64,000 bases of DNA from Butyrivibrio sp. YAB3001 (lineage in GTDB: Bacteria > Bacillota > Clostridia > Lachnospirales > Lachnospiraceae). Below the pieces are notes generated by a model. That model saw nothing but the letters and a program-made list of their open reading frames with translations. It did no database searches and was not told where the DNA came from. Below are positions 33,926-43,650 of this stretch, one piece after another. The stretch is taken from positions 37,358 to 101,357 of the forward strand of contig NZ_FOKR01000016.1 in NCBI RefSeq assembly GCF_900112195.1. The letters run 5' to 3'. The position numbers and the translations under genes were made by a program. Within the stretch, counting starts at the first letter, position 1. Every line of letters starts with the position of its first letter.

Positions 33926-36088
33926 GTGCAGGAAGAGATGAAGATTGGCAATGTTACAATGAATTTCAAGCACTACTCAGGTGTAGATCTGTATAGTGAT
34001 GGTGCAATTGAAAATGAACTGCTTAATATTGTCAAAAAATACAAAAAATCAGAATACAAACAGGTAATTGAAGAGAGTGGAAACTGGCCTGTACTCTACC
34101 ATTTGTCAGAGCAGAGAGCCAATATAGTAGAATGGATTCCTATGGATCCCAATGCCAAGGTTCTGGAAGTTGGTTCCGGCTGCGGAGCTATTACCGGTAT
34201 GCTTGCAAAGAAGGCAGGGCAGGTTGTTGCCTGTGATCTTTCAAGAAGAAGATCTGAAATAAATGCCAACAGAAATAAAGAGTATGGCAATGTAACAATT
34301 CATGTTGGAAATTTCAGAGATATTGAGCCTGATCTTCCCAAGGATTTTGATTACATTTTTTTGATCGGCGTTTTTGAATATGCGCAAGGTTACATTGGGA
34401 CAGATAATCCTTATGAAAAATTTCTGACTATGTTAAAGCGTCATCTTAGAAAAGGCGGAAGAATAGTCATTGCGATTGAGAACAGATTGGGACTTAAGTA
34501 TTTTGCAGGCTGTGCAGAAGATCATCTTGGAACATTTTTTACTGGCATAGAAGGTTATTCTTCAGATAGTGTTGCTAAAACTTTTACCAGAAACGGTCTG
34601 ATCAATATATTTAAGAAGTGTGGGCTTAACGAATACCATTTCTACTATCCATATCCTGACTATAAGCTTATGACAATGCTCCATTCTGATTATTATCTTC
34701 CTGGTTTTGGAGAACTACAGGATAATGTCAGGAACTTTGACAGAGACAGGATGGTGCTTTTTAATGAGAAGCATGCCTACGAAGACCTTGTAAAAGACGG
34801 AATGTATCAGGATTTTGCAAATTCCTTCGAGGTAATTCTTGGTCCCGGATTTGATACCATTTACTGCAAGTACAGTAATGACAGAGTGGATGAATTTAAG
34901 ATTAGAACTGATATTGCGATAAGCAGGACGGGCCGTAAGATAATCAAGAAATTCCCACTTACAGAAGCAGCCAGAGAACACGTTTTTGGAATGAGAGATG
35001 CTTACGCAGGTCTTATGGAAAAATACAGAGGCGGAGATTTCGAGATAAATGATTGTCAGATAGATCCTGAACAGGGATGCGCAATCTTTTCCTTTGTAAA
35101 CGGAGTGCCCCTTTCTTCGCTTCTTGACGCGTGCATAGATAAAGATGATATGGAGGGATTTCAGGCTCTTTTAAACGAGTATATTAGAAGAGTTAACTAT
35201 AAGCCTGATTATCCGGTATCTGATTATGACCTGATTTTTTCCAATATTATGGTAAATGGTCCGATTTGGACTATAATAGATTATGAGTGGACTTATGGAA
35301 AGTGCATTCCTGCGAAGGAACAGGTTTGGAGAGCGCTCTATTGCTACAAACTTGAGGACAGAAAAAGAGAAAAGTTTAATTTTTCAGGCTTATTTAGCAA
35401 GCTTGGGCTTGATGAGCAGGATATTAATTCATTGCTTGAAGAAGAATATGCATTCCAGAAGTATGTTACCGGAAATCGCAAATCATTAGTTGAAATATGG
35501 AAGAATATCGGAAGAAAGGTGATTGTTCCCAAAGAACTTGATCTCAAGACACAGGGGACCAGACCTGATGATTGTATTCAGATATATATGGATGAAGGGA
35601 ACGGATATTCAGAGGATGATTCTCTTTTCCCGGATGTTAAGTATGATGAAAAGAATACAGTTAGTCTTGATATCACTGTTTCTCCTAATTGTAATGTGGT
35701 GAGAATCGATCCTGCATTTGCAACATGTCTTGTGACAATATTGGATGCTACCTGGAATGGAGAACCTTTTGGAGACAATGCTTCTGACATATCGATACAT
35801 CCGGTGAATGGTAACTGGATTTCAGATGATTCTATTATTTTTAATACAGAAGATCCTAATATTGAGTTTGGGCTTACAAGTGAAAGACTTAGGGTTAAAG
35901 ATAGAAATCATCTGTGCGTTAAATATATCATGACTCTTTTGCCAAAGAATGCTGCGGAAGCAGCTGTTGCTTCACTGGATAGTACATCGGAGAGTCGTAC
36001 TGAGTCAAAAGAGAACATAATCGAGAAACTTGGGAAAAAGCTGATTCAGAAGTGCGAAGAAAGATATTATAGAGACGAAGAGGAGTAA
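33926..36088 (+). CDS. WbdD-like methyltransferase-kinase, putative chain-terminating enzyme
   Basis: 720 residues in three parts. Residues 50-240 are a class I SAM methyltransferase (VLEVGSGCGAITGML at 79-93, ACDLS, FDYIFLIGVFEY). Residues 300-480 look like a protein-kinase-fold phosphotransferase: RKIIKKFP as the beta-3 Lys, SDYDLIFSN with Asp435 and Asn440 five apart as in HRDxxxxN, and IIDYEW with metal Asp452. Residues 560-690 are a beta-rich domain of unknown role. E. coli WbdD has the same methyltransferase-kinase order and caps O-antigen chains, which Wzt then recognises. The gene follows wzt after two bases. GTG start at 33926 with GGAAG upstream; ATG at 33938 is possible. Confidence 0.75.
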   Translation: MQEEMKIGNVTMNFKHYSGVDLYSDGAIENELLNIVKKYKKSEYKQVIEESGNWPVLYHLSEQRANIVEWIPMDPNAKVLEVGSGCGAITGMLAKKAGQVVACDLSRRRSEINANRNKEYGNVTIHVGNFRDIEPDLPKDFDYIFLIGVFEYAQGYIGTDNPYEKFLTMLKRHLRKGGRIVIAIENRLGLKYFAGCAEDHLGTFFTGIEGYSSDSVAKTFTRNGLINIFKKCGLNEYHFYYPYPDYKLMTMLHSDYYLPGFGELQDNVRNFDRDRMVLFNEKHAYEDLVKDGMYQDFANSFEVILGPGFDTIYCKYSNDRVDEFKIRTDIAISRTGRKIIKKFPLTEAAREHVFGMRDAYAGLMEKYRGGDFEINDCQIDPEQGCAIFSFVNGVPLSSLLDACIDKDDMEGFQALLNEYIRRVNYKPDYPVSDYDLIFSNIMVNGPIWTIIDYEWTYGKCIPAKEQVWRALYCYKLEDRKREKFNFSGLFSKLGLDEQDINSLLEEEYAFQKYVTGNRKSLVEIWKNIGRKVIVPKELDLKTQGTRPDDCIQIYMDEGNGYSEDDSLFPDVKYDEKNTVSLDITVSPNCNVVRIDPAFATCLVTILDATWNGEPFGDNASDISIHPVNGNWISDDSIIFNTEDPNIEFGLTSERLRVKDRNHLCVKYIMTLLPKNAAEAAVASLDSTSESRTESKENIIEKLGKKLIQKCEERYYRDEEE

Positions 36089-36092
36089 CACA

Positions 36093-38231
36093 TTGGGGGA
36101 GATACTCAAGGATTTAGCTAAGGCTGTTCTTATACGCAGTCGGGTAACTAAATACAATCGAATCGTTAATTTCAAGTCTTCAGCCTATGATAAGTGGCAG
36201 AAGAATCTGGAAAAACAGCCTGTAGTCAAGGCGGAGGCTCCGATTGATTATGAGACTTCAGAAACAGGTGAGCTTGTTCCGCACAGACTTCCGGAACCCA
36301 AAGTAAAAGTATATACCTATTCCAAGGTGTGGGAGGCTTCCGGAAATAAGAATGATGAGGATGTAGTATATCTTTTTGCAAGTCCTAAGGGAAGACTTAC
36401 AAAAAGGGCTACAGAAGTCATCAAACAGTATTTTATTGCCCATCCTGAGCACAACGTGGTATATGCCGATGAAGATGAGTATGGTAAGGGTGGAAAACTG
36501 ATTCATCCGTATTTTAAGCCGGACTGGTCTCCTGATTCATATCTGAATGCTTTCTATATAGGAAGTGTATTTGCCTGCAGATCCAAAGTATTGCATGAGG
36601 CTGCGGGTGAATATGACAATGCCGTCAGAATGCTTGGCGGAACCAATGTAAATAAGAAGAACTCACCGGAACATGTGGGATTTGAAGCTTCGCTTTTATC
36701 TGCAGATGTTCTATTTTGCATGCTTGCAATTCGTGAACATGCCTTTGCCAAAAGAACCGGTATAGAATTTCCTATAGGACATGTCAGAGAAGTACTGTTC
36801 CACAGAAATGCCGATCAGGATGTCTTTTACGGAAGATCATTTCATAATTCCAGGCATATGCTTCTAAGGCCTACGACAGTAAGCATTATTATTCCATCCA
36901 AGGATCACCCGGATGTACTAAAGAGATGTCTGGAATCAATTGTTCAGACAACAAAAGCTGATGATAACCTGACATACGAGATAGTTGTTCTTGATAATGG
37001 AAGTGAAGCCAAGAACAGAATCAGATATGGAAGTTGTATAGGCAAGTTGCCAAAGAAAAATGGACTTACAAGAATAGAGTATATCTATAAGCTTTCTGAG
37101 TTTAATTTTTCTGCAATGTGTAATAAGGGAGCAAAGAATTCCACCGGCGAATACCTGCTTTTCCTTAATGATGACATAGAATGTGTTAAGGAAGGATGGC
37201 TTCGCGAGCTGGTTTCTCAGGCTCAGTTAAAGCATGTTGGGGCAGTTGGAGCCAAGCTCATATACCCGGAAACAGATCTTATTCAGCATGCCGGAATAGC
37301 GAATGTAAGGCGTGGGCCTGTTCACAAGCTTCAGAAGATGCATGATGAGAAGATACATTATTTTGGATATAACAGAGGTATTCACAATACAATAGGTGTT
37401 ACAGCAGCATGCCTGTTGATAAGCAGACAGAAATTCAATGATGTTGGAGGATTTCCTGAAGAACTTAAGGTTGCCTTTAATGATGTTGATTTTTGTTACA
37501 ACGTATTTGAAAAAGGCTACTACAATGTTTGCTGTAATCATATTTATCTAAGGCACCATGAATCTCTTTCAAGGGGACTTGATAATCTTGATGCCAAGAA
37601 GATGGAAAGACTTGCAGCTGAAGGCGATATCCTTATGCGCAAGCATGTGCATCTTTATAATGAGGATCCATTCTATAGCCCGCATTTGACAGAAGATGAG
37701 ACAATATCAGCGATTATTCCAAGGGAAGATTACACTCCTGTTGAGGACATTCCGTATGCAAATGTGACTATACATGACAATGGAATACGCGGAGCAAGAG
37801 AAGACCAGTGCCTGAGAATTGGCTGTGAATACAACGGCACTGTGGATAACTGGCTTTATGGTGTTTCTGCCGAAGGAAATGCAGATGGCTATTATCTTAA
37901 GGGATATAGTTTTGTCATTGGTTCAGACAATGCAATTTTCGAAAAAAAGCTTTTACTTAGGCGTGTTGAGCGCCTTGAGGGCGGTGCCGGACCATCAGGA
38001 CCCAAGGTTTACAGTTTTACGCCATATACATGGTACAGACCTGACATCAGAGTAAGGCTTCAGGACCAGGTCAATGTAGACCTTACCGGCTATAAGCTCA
38101 AGATAAAAAAAGAACTATTACCGCCGGGCTATTATCAGGTGGGAATGCTTGCCATTGATAAGACCAGTAGGCTAAGGCTCATAAACTGGGTGCCCAATAT
38201 ATTGATAATACGTTCAAATCATCAAAACTAA
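36093..38231 (+). CDS. Large GT2 glycosyltransferase, first GT-A domain truncated
   Basis: 712 residues from a TTG at 36093, supported by AGGAG 7 nt upstream. The N-terminal 260 residues keep only the second half of a GT2 domain (VVYADEDEYGKGGK, HPYFKPDWSPDSYL, GSVFACRSKVL); the nucleotide-binding start is absent. A complete GT2 domain follows (TVSIIIPSKDHPDVLKRCLESI, EIVVLDNGSEAKN, EYLLFLNDDIECV, KLIYPETDLIQHAGI, FNDVDFCYNVFEKGY). A C-terminal beta-rich domain (about 565-705) is unassigned. Similar proteins build rhamnose-rich wall or capsule glycans, which suits the rfb genes upstream. The sugar cannot be read from sequence. Confidence 0.85.
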   Translation: MGEILKDLAKAVLIRSRVTKYNRIVNFKSSAYDKWQKNLEKQPVVKAEAPIDYETSETGELVPHRLPEPKVKVYTYSKVWEASGNKNDEDVVYLFASPKGRLTKRATEVIKQYFIAHPEHNVVYADEDEYGKGGKLIHPYFKPDWSPDSYLNAFYIGSVFACRSKVLHEAAGEYDNAVRMLGGTNVNKKNSPEHVGFEASLLSADVLFCMLAIREHAFAKRTGIEFPIGHVREVLFHRNADQDVFYGRSFHNSRHMLLRPTTVSIIIPSKDHPDVLKRCLESIVQTTKADDNLTYEIVVLDNGSEAKNRIRYGSCIGKLPKKNGLTRIEYIYKLSEFNFSAMCNKGAKNSTGEYLLFLNDDIECVKEGWLRELVSQAQLKHVGAVGAKLIYPETDLIQHAGIANVRRGPVHKLQKMHDEKIHYFGYNRGIHNTIGVTAACLLISRQKFNDVGGFPEELKVAFNDVDFCYNVFEKGYYNVCCNHIYLRHHESLSRGLDNLDAKKMERLAAEGDILMRKHVHLYNEDPFYSPHLTEDETISAIIPREDYTPVEDIPYANVTIHDNGIRGAREDQCLRIGCEYNGTVDNWLYGVSAEGNADGYYLKGYSFVIGSDNAIFEKKLLLRRVERLEGGAGPSGPKVYSFTPYTWYRPDIRVRLQDQVNVDLTGYKLKIKKELLPPGYYQVGMLAIDKTSRLRLINWVPNILIIRSNHQN

Positions 38232-38246
38232 CAGGAATATATTTAT

Positions 38247-40304
38247 ATGTCAGAAGAAAAAGATTACAAAACTGCCTATGAGCGTGAAAAGTTAAAAAGC
38301 GCTGATCTGGCAGAAAGAATAGCAGAACTTGAAGATAAAAACCAGGAACTTCAGTTTAAACTGGACAGGATCAAGAATAATCCCATATGGAAGGCTTCTA
38401 CTCCTGCCAGAAATACAATGCACTGGGTAATAAGACAGCGGGACAGGATAAGAAATCAGGGATCCCTACGCGGCGTAGTAGCTAAGATTAAGTACAAACA
38501 GATTGAAAAAAAGGCAATGACTCATTACGGAACAGAGAGTTTTCCAAGTCAGGAGACTCGCATGCAGCAGGAACAGGCTGTTTTTGAAAAAATGCCTCTT
38601 ATTTCAATTCTTGTTCCTTTATATAACACTCCCGAAAAGTTCTTAAGGGACATGATAGAATCTGTTCTTGCTCAGACTTACGGAAACTGGCAGCTTTGCC
38701 TTGCGGATGGTTCTGATGCAGAGCATGTTGGCCTTGTGAGCAGCATAGTTAAGGAGTATCAGGCAGATTCAAGGGCTAAAAAGAAAAGCGGTGATTGTCG
38801 TATAGCCTATAAGAAGCTTGAAAGAAATGAAGGCATTGCAGGAAACACCAACCATTGTCTTGAGCTGGCTGAAGGAGAATATTTAGGTCTTTTTGATCAT
38901 GATGATATTCTTCATCCTGAGGTTCTTTACTGGTATGTAAAGGCTATAAATGAGGAAAATGCTGATTATATCTATTGTGATGAAACTACCTTTAAGGGTG
39001 ATGACATAAACAAGATGATAACCATGCATTTTAAGCCTGACTATGCAATAGATAACCTTAGAGCAAATAATTATATTTGTCATTTCAGTGTATTTAAAAG
39101 AACTTTGCTTGATGGTACAGAGTTGTTCAGAACAAAGTTTGATGGCAGTCAGGATCATGACATGATTCTTAGATTAACTGACAGAGCTGAGCATATTGTA
39201 CATGTGCCAAAGCTTCTTTATTACTGGAGATCACATGCAGGAAGCGTGGCGTCTGATATTAGCGCAAAGCCATATGCAATTGATGCTGCAAAGGGTGCTG
39301 TTGCCGATCATCTAAGAAGACATGGATATGATCATTTTAAGATAACAAGTACAAGGGCTTTTGAAACTATTTTTAAGATTACCTATGAAGTAATTGGTAC
39401 TCCAAAGATCTCAATAGTTATTCCAAATTGCGAACACGCAGAGGATCTTAGAAGATGCATAAGTTCTATATATGAGAAATCTGTTTACGACAATTACGAG
39501 ATAATTGTTGTTGAAAACGGAAGTACCGGTTCGGAAATAAAGGGTTATTACGAGGAATTAAAGACCGGTTCGCTAAAAGATATCGTAAAGGTTGTGGATT
39601 TCTACGAAAATGGCGCACATTTAAGTCAGGATGGTTCAAGACCTGCTTTTAATTATTCAGCAGTAGTGAATTATGGAGTTTCTCACAGTACAGGCGAATA
39701 TGTGATCCTGCTCAATAATGATACTCAGGTAATAACCGTCAACTGGATGGAAGAGCTTCTTATGTACGCTCAGCGTCAAGACGTGGGTGCAGTCGGCGCA
39801 AAGCTTTATTTCCCCGACAGAAAGATCCAGCATGCAGGAGTAGTTCTAAAGCTTGGAGCGCACAGAACAGCAGGACATTCTCATTATGGCCAGGCGGGAA
39901 TGAATCTTGGATATATGGGAAGACTGTGCTATGCACAGGATGTGAGCGCTGTTACAGGAGCATGCCTCATGGTGAGCCGGGCAAAATATGATGAAGTTGG
40001 CGGATTTGATGAGGGATTTGCTGTAAGCCTTAATGACGTTGATTTTTGCTTGAAACTAAGAAATAAAGGATATTTAAATGTCTTTACTCCATTTGCTGAA
40101 CTCTTCCACTATGAGTCACTATCAAGAGGCCTAGACCTTGAAGGAAAGAACGCAGAGCGTTACGAGATTGAATCTGAGCATTTCAGAACAAAATGGAAAG
40201 ATGTCCTCGATAAAGGCGATCCATACTATAATCCTAATTTTTCATTGGATAGAAGCGATTTCAGTCTGAATGTGGAAGGCTATTCAAGTCTTAGAACGCA
40301 GTGA
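38247..40304 (+). CDS. Two-domain GT2 glycosyltransferase with N-terminal coiled coil
   Basis: 685 residues. The first 45 form a coiled coil (EREKLKSADLAERIAELEDK), followed by NNPIWKASTPAR, a stretch often seen before GT domains in rhamnan-type enzymes. Domain one (about 125-370): LISILVPLYNTPEKFLRDMI, EGEYLGLFDHDDILHPE, YIYCDETTF. Domain two (about 388-660): ISIVIPNCEHAEDLRRC, IIVVENGSTGSE, YVILLNNDTQVI, GAKLYFPDRKIQHAGV, LNDVDFCLKLRNKGY. Both keep the DxD-type motif, so two different linkages could be made by one protein. It is the complete version of the half-degenerate neighbours at 36093 and 42205. Confidence 0.88.
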   Translation: MSEEKDYKTAYEREKLKSADLAERIAELEDKNQELQFKLDRIKNNPIWKASTPARNTMHWVIRQRDRIRNQGSLRGVVAKIKYKQIEKKAMTHYGTESFPSQETRMQQEQAVFEKMPLISILVPLYNTPEKFLRDMIESVLAQTYGNWQLCLADGSDAEHVGLVSSIVKEYQADSRAKKKSGDCRIAYKKLERNEGIAGNTNHCLELAEGEYLGLFDHDDILHPEVLYWYVKAINEENADYIYCDETTFKGDDINKMITMHFKPDYAIDNLRANNYICHFSVFKRTLLDGTELFRTKFDGSQDHDMILRLTDRAEHIVHVPKLLYYWRSHAGSVASDISAKPYAIDAAKGAVADHLRRHGYDHFKITSTRAFETIFKITYEVIGTPKISIVIPNCEHAEDLRRCISSIYEKSVYDNYEIIVVENGSTGSEIKGYYEELKTGSLKDIVKVVDFYENGAHLSQDGSRPAFNYSAVVNYGVSHSTGEYVILLNNDTQVITVNWMEELLMYAQRQDVGAVGAKLYFPDRKIQHAGVVLKLGAHRTAGHSHYGQAGMNLGYMGRLCYAQDVSAVTGACLMVSRAKYDEVGGFDEGFAVSLNDVDFCLKLRNKGYLNVFTPFAELFHYESLSRGLDLEGKNAERYEIESEHFRTKWKDVLDKGDPYYNPNFSLDRSDFSLNVEGYSSLRTQ

Positions 40305-40367
40305 TAGAGAATTACCTGTTACAGTAACAATCTTTGTTCATAATAATTGCGTTATTGCTATTACATA

Positions 40368-40398
40368 TTGATAATATGTCAAATTAATATGATATAAT
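40368..40398 (+). promoter_or_regulatory. Extended -10 promoter of phosphoglucomutase
   Basis: TGATATAAT (40390-40398) is an extended -10 with a perfect TATAAT; TTGATA at 40368-40373 is a possible -35 with a long 19-bp spacer. It lies 42 bp before the ATG at 40440, separating the pgm group from the rfb/exporter run. Confidence 0.65.
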
Positions 40399-40439
40399 TT
40401 TCATGATTGATTTTTAACAATATGAAGGAGGATGAGGAA

Positions 40440-42179
40440 ATGAGTGACGCTCAAAAGCAGTTAGAGTATTGGCTTAATGATTCTTATTTTGATGATGAAA
40501 CAAAGAAAGAACTTATGTCAATCCGTAATGATGAAGCAGAAGTGGAGGACAGGTTCTATAGAGAGCTTGAATTCGGTACAGGTGGACTTAGGGGAGTTAT
40601 CGGTGCCGGTACTAATAGAATGAACAAATATGTTGTTCGTAAAGCAACACAGGGTCTTGCTAATTACATTAAAAAGCATGGTGGCGCAGACGCAGCAAAG
40701 AAGGGCGTAGCAATTTCTTATGACTGCAGAAGATTTTCACCTGAATTTGCAGATGAGACAGCTCTTTGCCTTGCAGCAAACGGAATTAAGGCATATGTCA
40801 GCGATATTTTAAGACCTACACCGGAGCTTTCATTTGCTCTTCGTGAATTTGGATGCATCGCAGGTGTTATGGTAACAGCATCACATAATCCACCTGAATA
40901 TAATGGATACAAGGTTTATTGGGAGGATGGCGCACAGGTTACACCTCCTCATGATACAGGAATTATTTCTGAGGTTGTCGCTATTACTGATTATCATGAA
41001 GTAAAGACTATGTCCAAAGAAGATGCTATCGCTCAGGGACTTTATGTTTCTTTTGGCGAAGAAATCGATGATAAATATATGGTTGAACTTAAAAAGCAGA
41101 TCATCCACAAGGATGTTATCGATGAGATGGCTGATAAGTTTACAATCGTTTACTCTCCATTCCACGGCACAGGTAATCTTCCTGTAAGAAGAGTGCTTAA
41201 GGAACTGGGATTCAAGAATGTATTTGTTGTTCCGGAGCAGGAACTTCCTGATCCAGATTTCACAACTCTTGATTATCCTAACCCTGAAGATCCTAAGGCA
41301 TTTGAACTTGCTCTTAAGCTGGCAAAAGAAAAAGATGCTGATATAGTTCTTGCAACTGATCCTGATGCTGACAGACTTGGTATTTATGCAAAAGATAATA
41401 AGACAGGCGAATACGTTGCATTTACAGGAAATATGTCCGGAATGCTTATCGGAGATTATATTTTAAGAGAGCGTCAGGCTACAGGAACAATGCCTGCAAA
41501 TCCTGCATTTGTAACAACAATAGTTACAACTAACATGGCTAAGGCAGTAGCAAGCAAGTATGGCCTTCATTATATTGAAGTTCTTACAGGATTTAAGTAC
41601 ATCGGAGAGCAGATCAAACTTTTCGAAGAAAATGGTCAGTCTCACAATTATGTATTTGGTCTTGAGGAATCCTATGGTTGTCTTGCAGGAACGCATGCAA
41701 GAGATAAGGATGCTGTAGTAGCAGTTATGATGCTCTGTGAACTTGCTGCCTTCTATAAGAAGCAGGGCAAGAGTGTCTGGGATGCAATGATCGATATGTA
41801 TGAAGAATATGGATACTACAAGGAAGGACAGTATTCTATCACAATGAAGGGTAAAGAAGGCGCAGAGCAGATTGCAGCGCTTATGGACAGACTTCGTAAG
41901 AATCCTCCTAAGGAATTCGGTAACTGGAAAGTTGAAGAATTCAGAGATTACAAGACTGGTAAAACTCTCGATATGGAAACAGGTAAAGAGGGTGAGACAG
42001 GCCTTCCATCTTCAAACGTATTGTATTTTGCACTCAATGATGATTCATGGTGCTGCGCAAGACCTTCAGGAACAGAGCCTAAGATTAAGTTCTACATGGG
42101 CGTAAAAGGCAAGAACCTTGAAGATGCAGCAAAGCTTCAGGATGAACTCACAGCTGCAGTTAAGAAAGTAATAGAATGA
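40440..42179 (+). CDS. pgcA: Alpha-phosphohexomutase (phosphoglucomutase)
   Basis: 579 residues from the ATG at 40440, chosen because AAGGAGG stands 8 nt upstream; the longer TTG frame (40407) would contain that site. Motifs in order: phosphoserine loop VMVTASHNPPEYNGYK, metal loop ATDPDADRLGIY, sugar loop GLEESYGCLAG, phosphate loop CCARPSGTEPKIKFY. Length and motifs match the PgcA-type enzymes of Firmicutes, which interconvert glucose-6-phosphate and glucose-1-phosphate. The product feeds RfbA and UDP-glucose synthesis, so its place between two glycan gene groups makes sense. Phosphomannomutase activity cannot be excluded. Confidence 0.93.
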   Translation: MSDAQKQLEYWLNDSYFDDETKKELMSIRNDEAEVEDRFYRELEFGTGGLRGVIGAGTNRMNKYVVRKATQGLANYIKKHGGADAAKKGVAISYDCRRFSPEFADETALCLAANGIKAYVSDILRPTPELSFALREFGCIAGVMVTASHNPPEYNGYKVYWEDGAQVTPPHDTGIISEVVAITDYHEVKTMSKEDAIAQGLYVSFGEEIDDKYMVELKKQIIHKDVIDEMADKFTIVYSPFHGTGNLPVRRVLKELGFKNVFVVPEQELPDPDFTTLDYPNPEDPKAFELALKLAKEKDADIVLATDPDADRLGIYAKDNKTGEYVAFTGNMSGMLIGDYILRERQATGTMPANPAFVTTIVTTNMAKAVASKYGLHYIEVLTGFKYIGEQIKLFEENGQSHNYVFGLEESYGCLAGTHARDKDAVVAVMMLCELAAFYKKQGKSVWDAMIDMYEEYGYYKEGQYSITMKGKEGAEQIAALMDRLRKNPPKEFGNWKVEEFRDYKTGKTLDMETGKEGETGLPSSNVLYFALNDDSWCCARPSGTEPKIKFYMGVKGKNLEDAAKLQDELTAAVKKVIE

Positions 42180-42204
42180 TAATAATAATGTAAGGTAAAC
42201 AAGG

Positions 42205-43650
42205 ATGGGAATTAAAAATGCGGTCCTAAAGACAATTGCATATCAGAAACGCAATGGTACAAGGGCCGCATTTTTTGCTGCCCTTGAAAGACTTAGAGAT
42301 AATCATAACGAGAAATACGATTATGTACCTCTTTCAAAAGAAGTAATAGAAGAACAAAAACAGGAATACAGATTTTTGGCTGAAGCGGGGAACTGCGTAA
42401 GATTTAGCATTGTAGTTCCTCTTTTTAATACTCCGGAAAAGTATCTGCGAGAAATGATCGAGTCCGTTCTGGCTCAGACCTATGGGAATTGGGAGCTGGT
42501 TCTTGCTGATGCATCACCGGATACGTCAGATATTGTATTGGATTACGCTCAGAAAGATCCAAGAATAAAGTATTATCACTTCAGTAAGAATGAGGGAATT
42601 TCTGAAAATACAAACAGAGGATTAGAAAAAGCATCAGGTGATTATATCGGATTGCTTGACCATGACGATCTGCTCACACCGGATGCTCTTTTTGAGGTTT
42701 CACGGGTTATCAGGAAGAGTATGAGCCGAAATAAACTGTCCAGGTATTCCGGATGCCCAATAAGGCTTATTTATTCTGATGAAGATAAATTTGATGATTC
42801 TAAACAGCGTTATTATGAACATCACGCCAAACCTGATTTTAATATGGATTATCTTTTATCGAATAATTATATCTGTCATTTTACGGTCATGCGCTCTGAT
42901 ATAATCAGACGATTGAAATTGCGAAAAAAATATGATGGTGCACAGGATTTTGATCTTTTTATGCGGGCATGTGCAGAAGCCTCGTTAGAACTTCCGTCAG
43001 CTTCATATCAGATCATTCATATTCCTAAAGTGCTATATCATTGGAGATGCCATAGTAATTCAACAGCTGCAAATCCTGCAAGTAAGACATATGCGTATGA
43101 GGCAGGGCAGAAGGCTATTTTAAATCTTCTAAAAAGCTATAATATAAATGCAGAGGTCGAGCCTTTAAAGCATCTGGGATTTTATAGGATCAACTATTTG
43201 CCGGATGTTTTTGGCGGAAGAAAAGATGTAGGATGCATCGGCGGTAAGATTCTTGGTAAACGAGGAAGAATCGTAAGCGGAGCCTTTTCTAAAAATGGAG
43301 ATGTCATGTACTTTGGACTTCCTGAAGGCTACAGCGGAGGCTTTCAACATAAAGCTGTCTTGCAGCAGGACTGCCAGGCAGTTGATATCAGATGTCTTTC
43401 TCTAAGAAGTGACCTTATTCCTCTGTATGAAAAAATTGTTGGAATAAAGTATGTAGATACTTTTCAGAATTTTGAAACAGAAAATGAAGACGGAAAGCGT
43501 AAAGATAAATACGACAGAACAGGAAATGAGATTGATTCAATGAGCGAAGAAGAAATCAGGCGGCTTAGCTGCAAACTTGGTGAAGAAATAAGGAAATTCG
43601 GTCTGAGAATCGTTTGGGATCCCCAGAGAGTTAAAAGGGTACGCGTATGA
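42205..43650 (+). CDS. GT2 glycosyltransferase with degenerate second domain
   Basis: 481 residues. A complete GT2 domain (about 65-310) has FSIVVPLFNTPEKYLREMIESVLAQTYGNWELVLAD, YIGLLDHDDLLTPD and RLIYSDEDKF, very close to domain one of the protein at 38247. The C-terminal 170 residues match only scattered parts of a second domain (VGCIGGKILGKRGRIVSGAFS), without its nucleotide-binding or DxD segments. So it is the mirror image of the protein at 36093. The stop overlaps the next start by four bases (ATGA). Confidence 0.85.
   Translation: MGIKNAVLKTIAYQKRNGTRAAFFAALERLRDNHNEKYDYVPLSKEVIEEQKQEYRFLAEAGNCVRFSIVVPLFNTPEKYLREMIESVLAQTYGNWELVLADASPDTSDIVLDYAQKDPRIKYYHFSKNEGISENTNRGLEKASGDYIGLLDHDDLLTPDALFEVSRVIRKSMSRNKLSRYSGCPIRLIYSDEDKFDDSKQRYYEHHAKPDFNMDYLLSNNYICHFTVMRSDIIRRLKLRKKYDGAQDFDLFMRACAEASLELPSASYQIIHIPKVLYHWRCHSNSTAANPASKTYAYEAGQKAILNLLKSYNINAEVEPLKHLGFYRINYLPDVFGGRKDVGCIGGKILGKRGRIVSGAFSKNGDVMYFGLPEGYSGGFQHKAVLQQDCQAVDIRCLSLRSDLIPLYEKIVGIKYVDTFQNFETENEDGKRKDKYDRTGNEIDSMSEEEIRRLSCKLGEEIRKFGLRIVWDPQRVKRVRV

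Noticed and set aside
40407..40439. Earlier TTG start for phosphoglucomutase
   Set aside because: The AAGGAGG Shine-Dalgarno for the ATG at 40440 lies within this stretch, and the family begins near that ATG.
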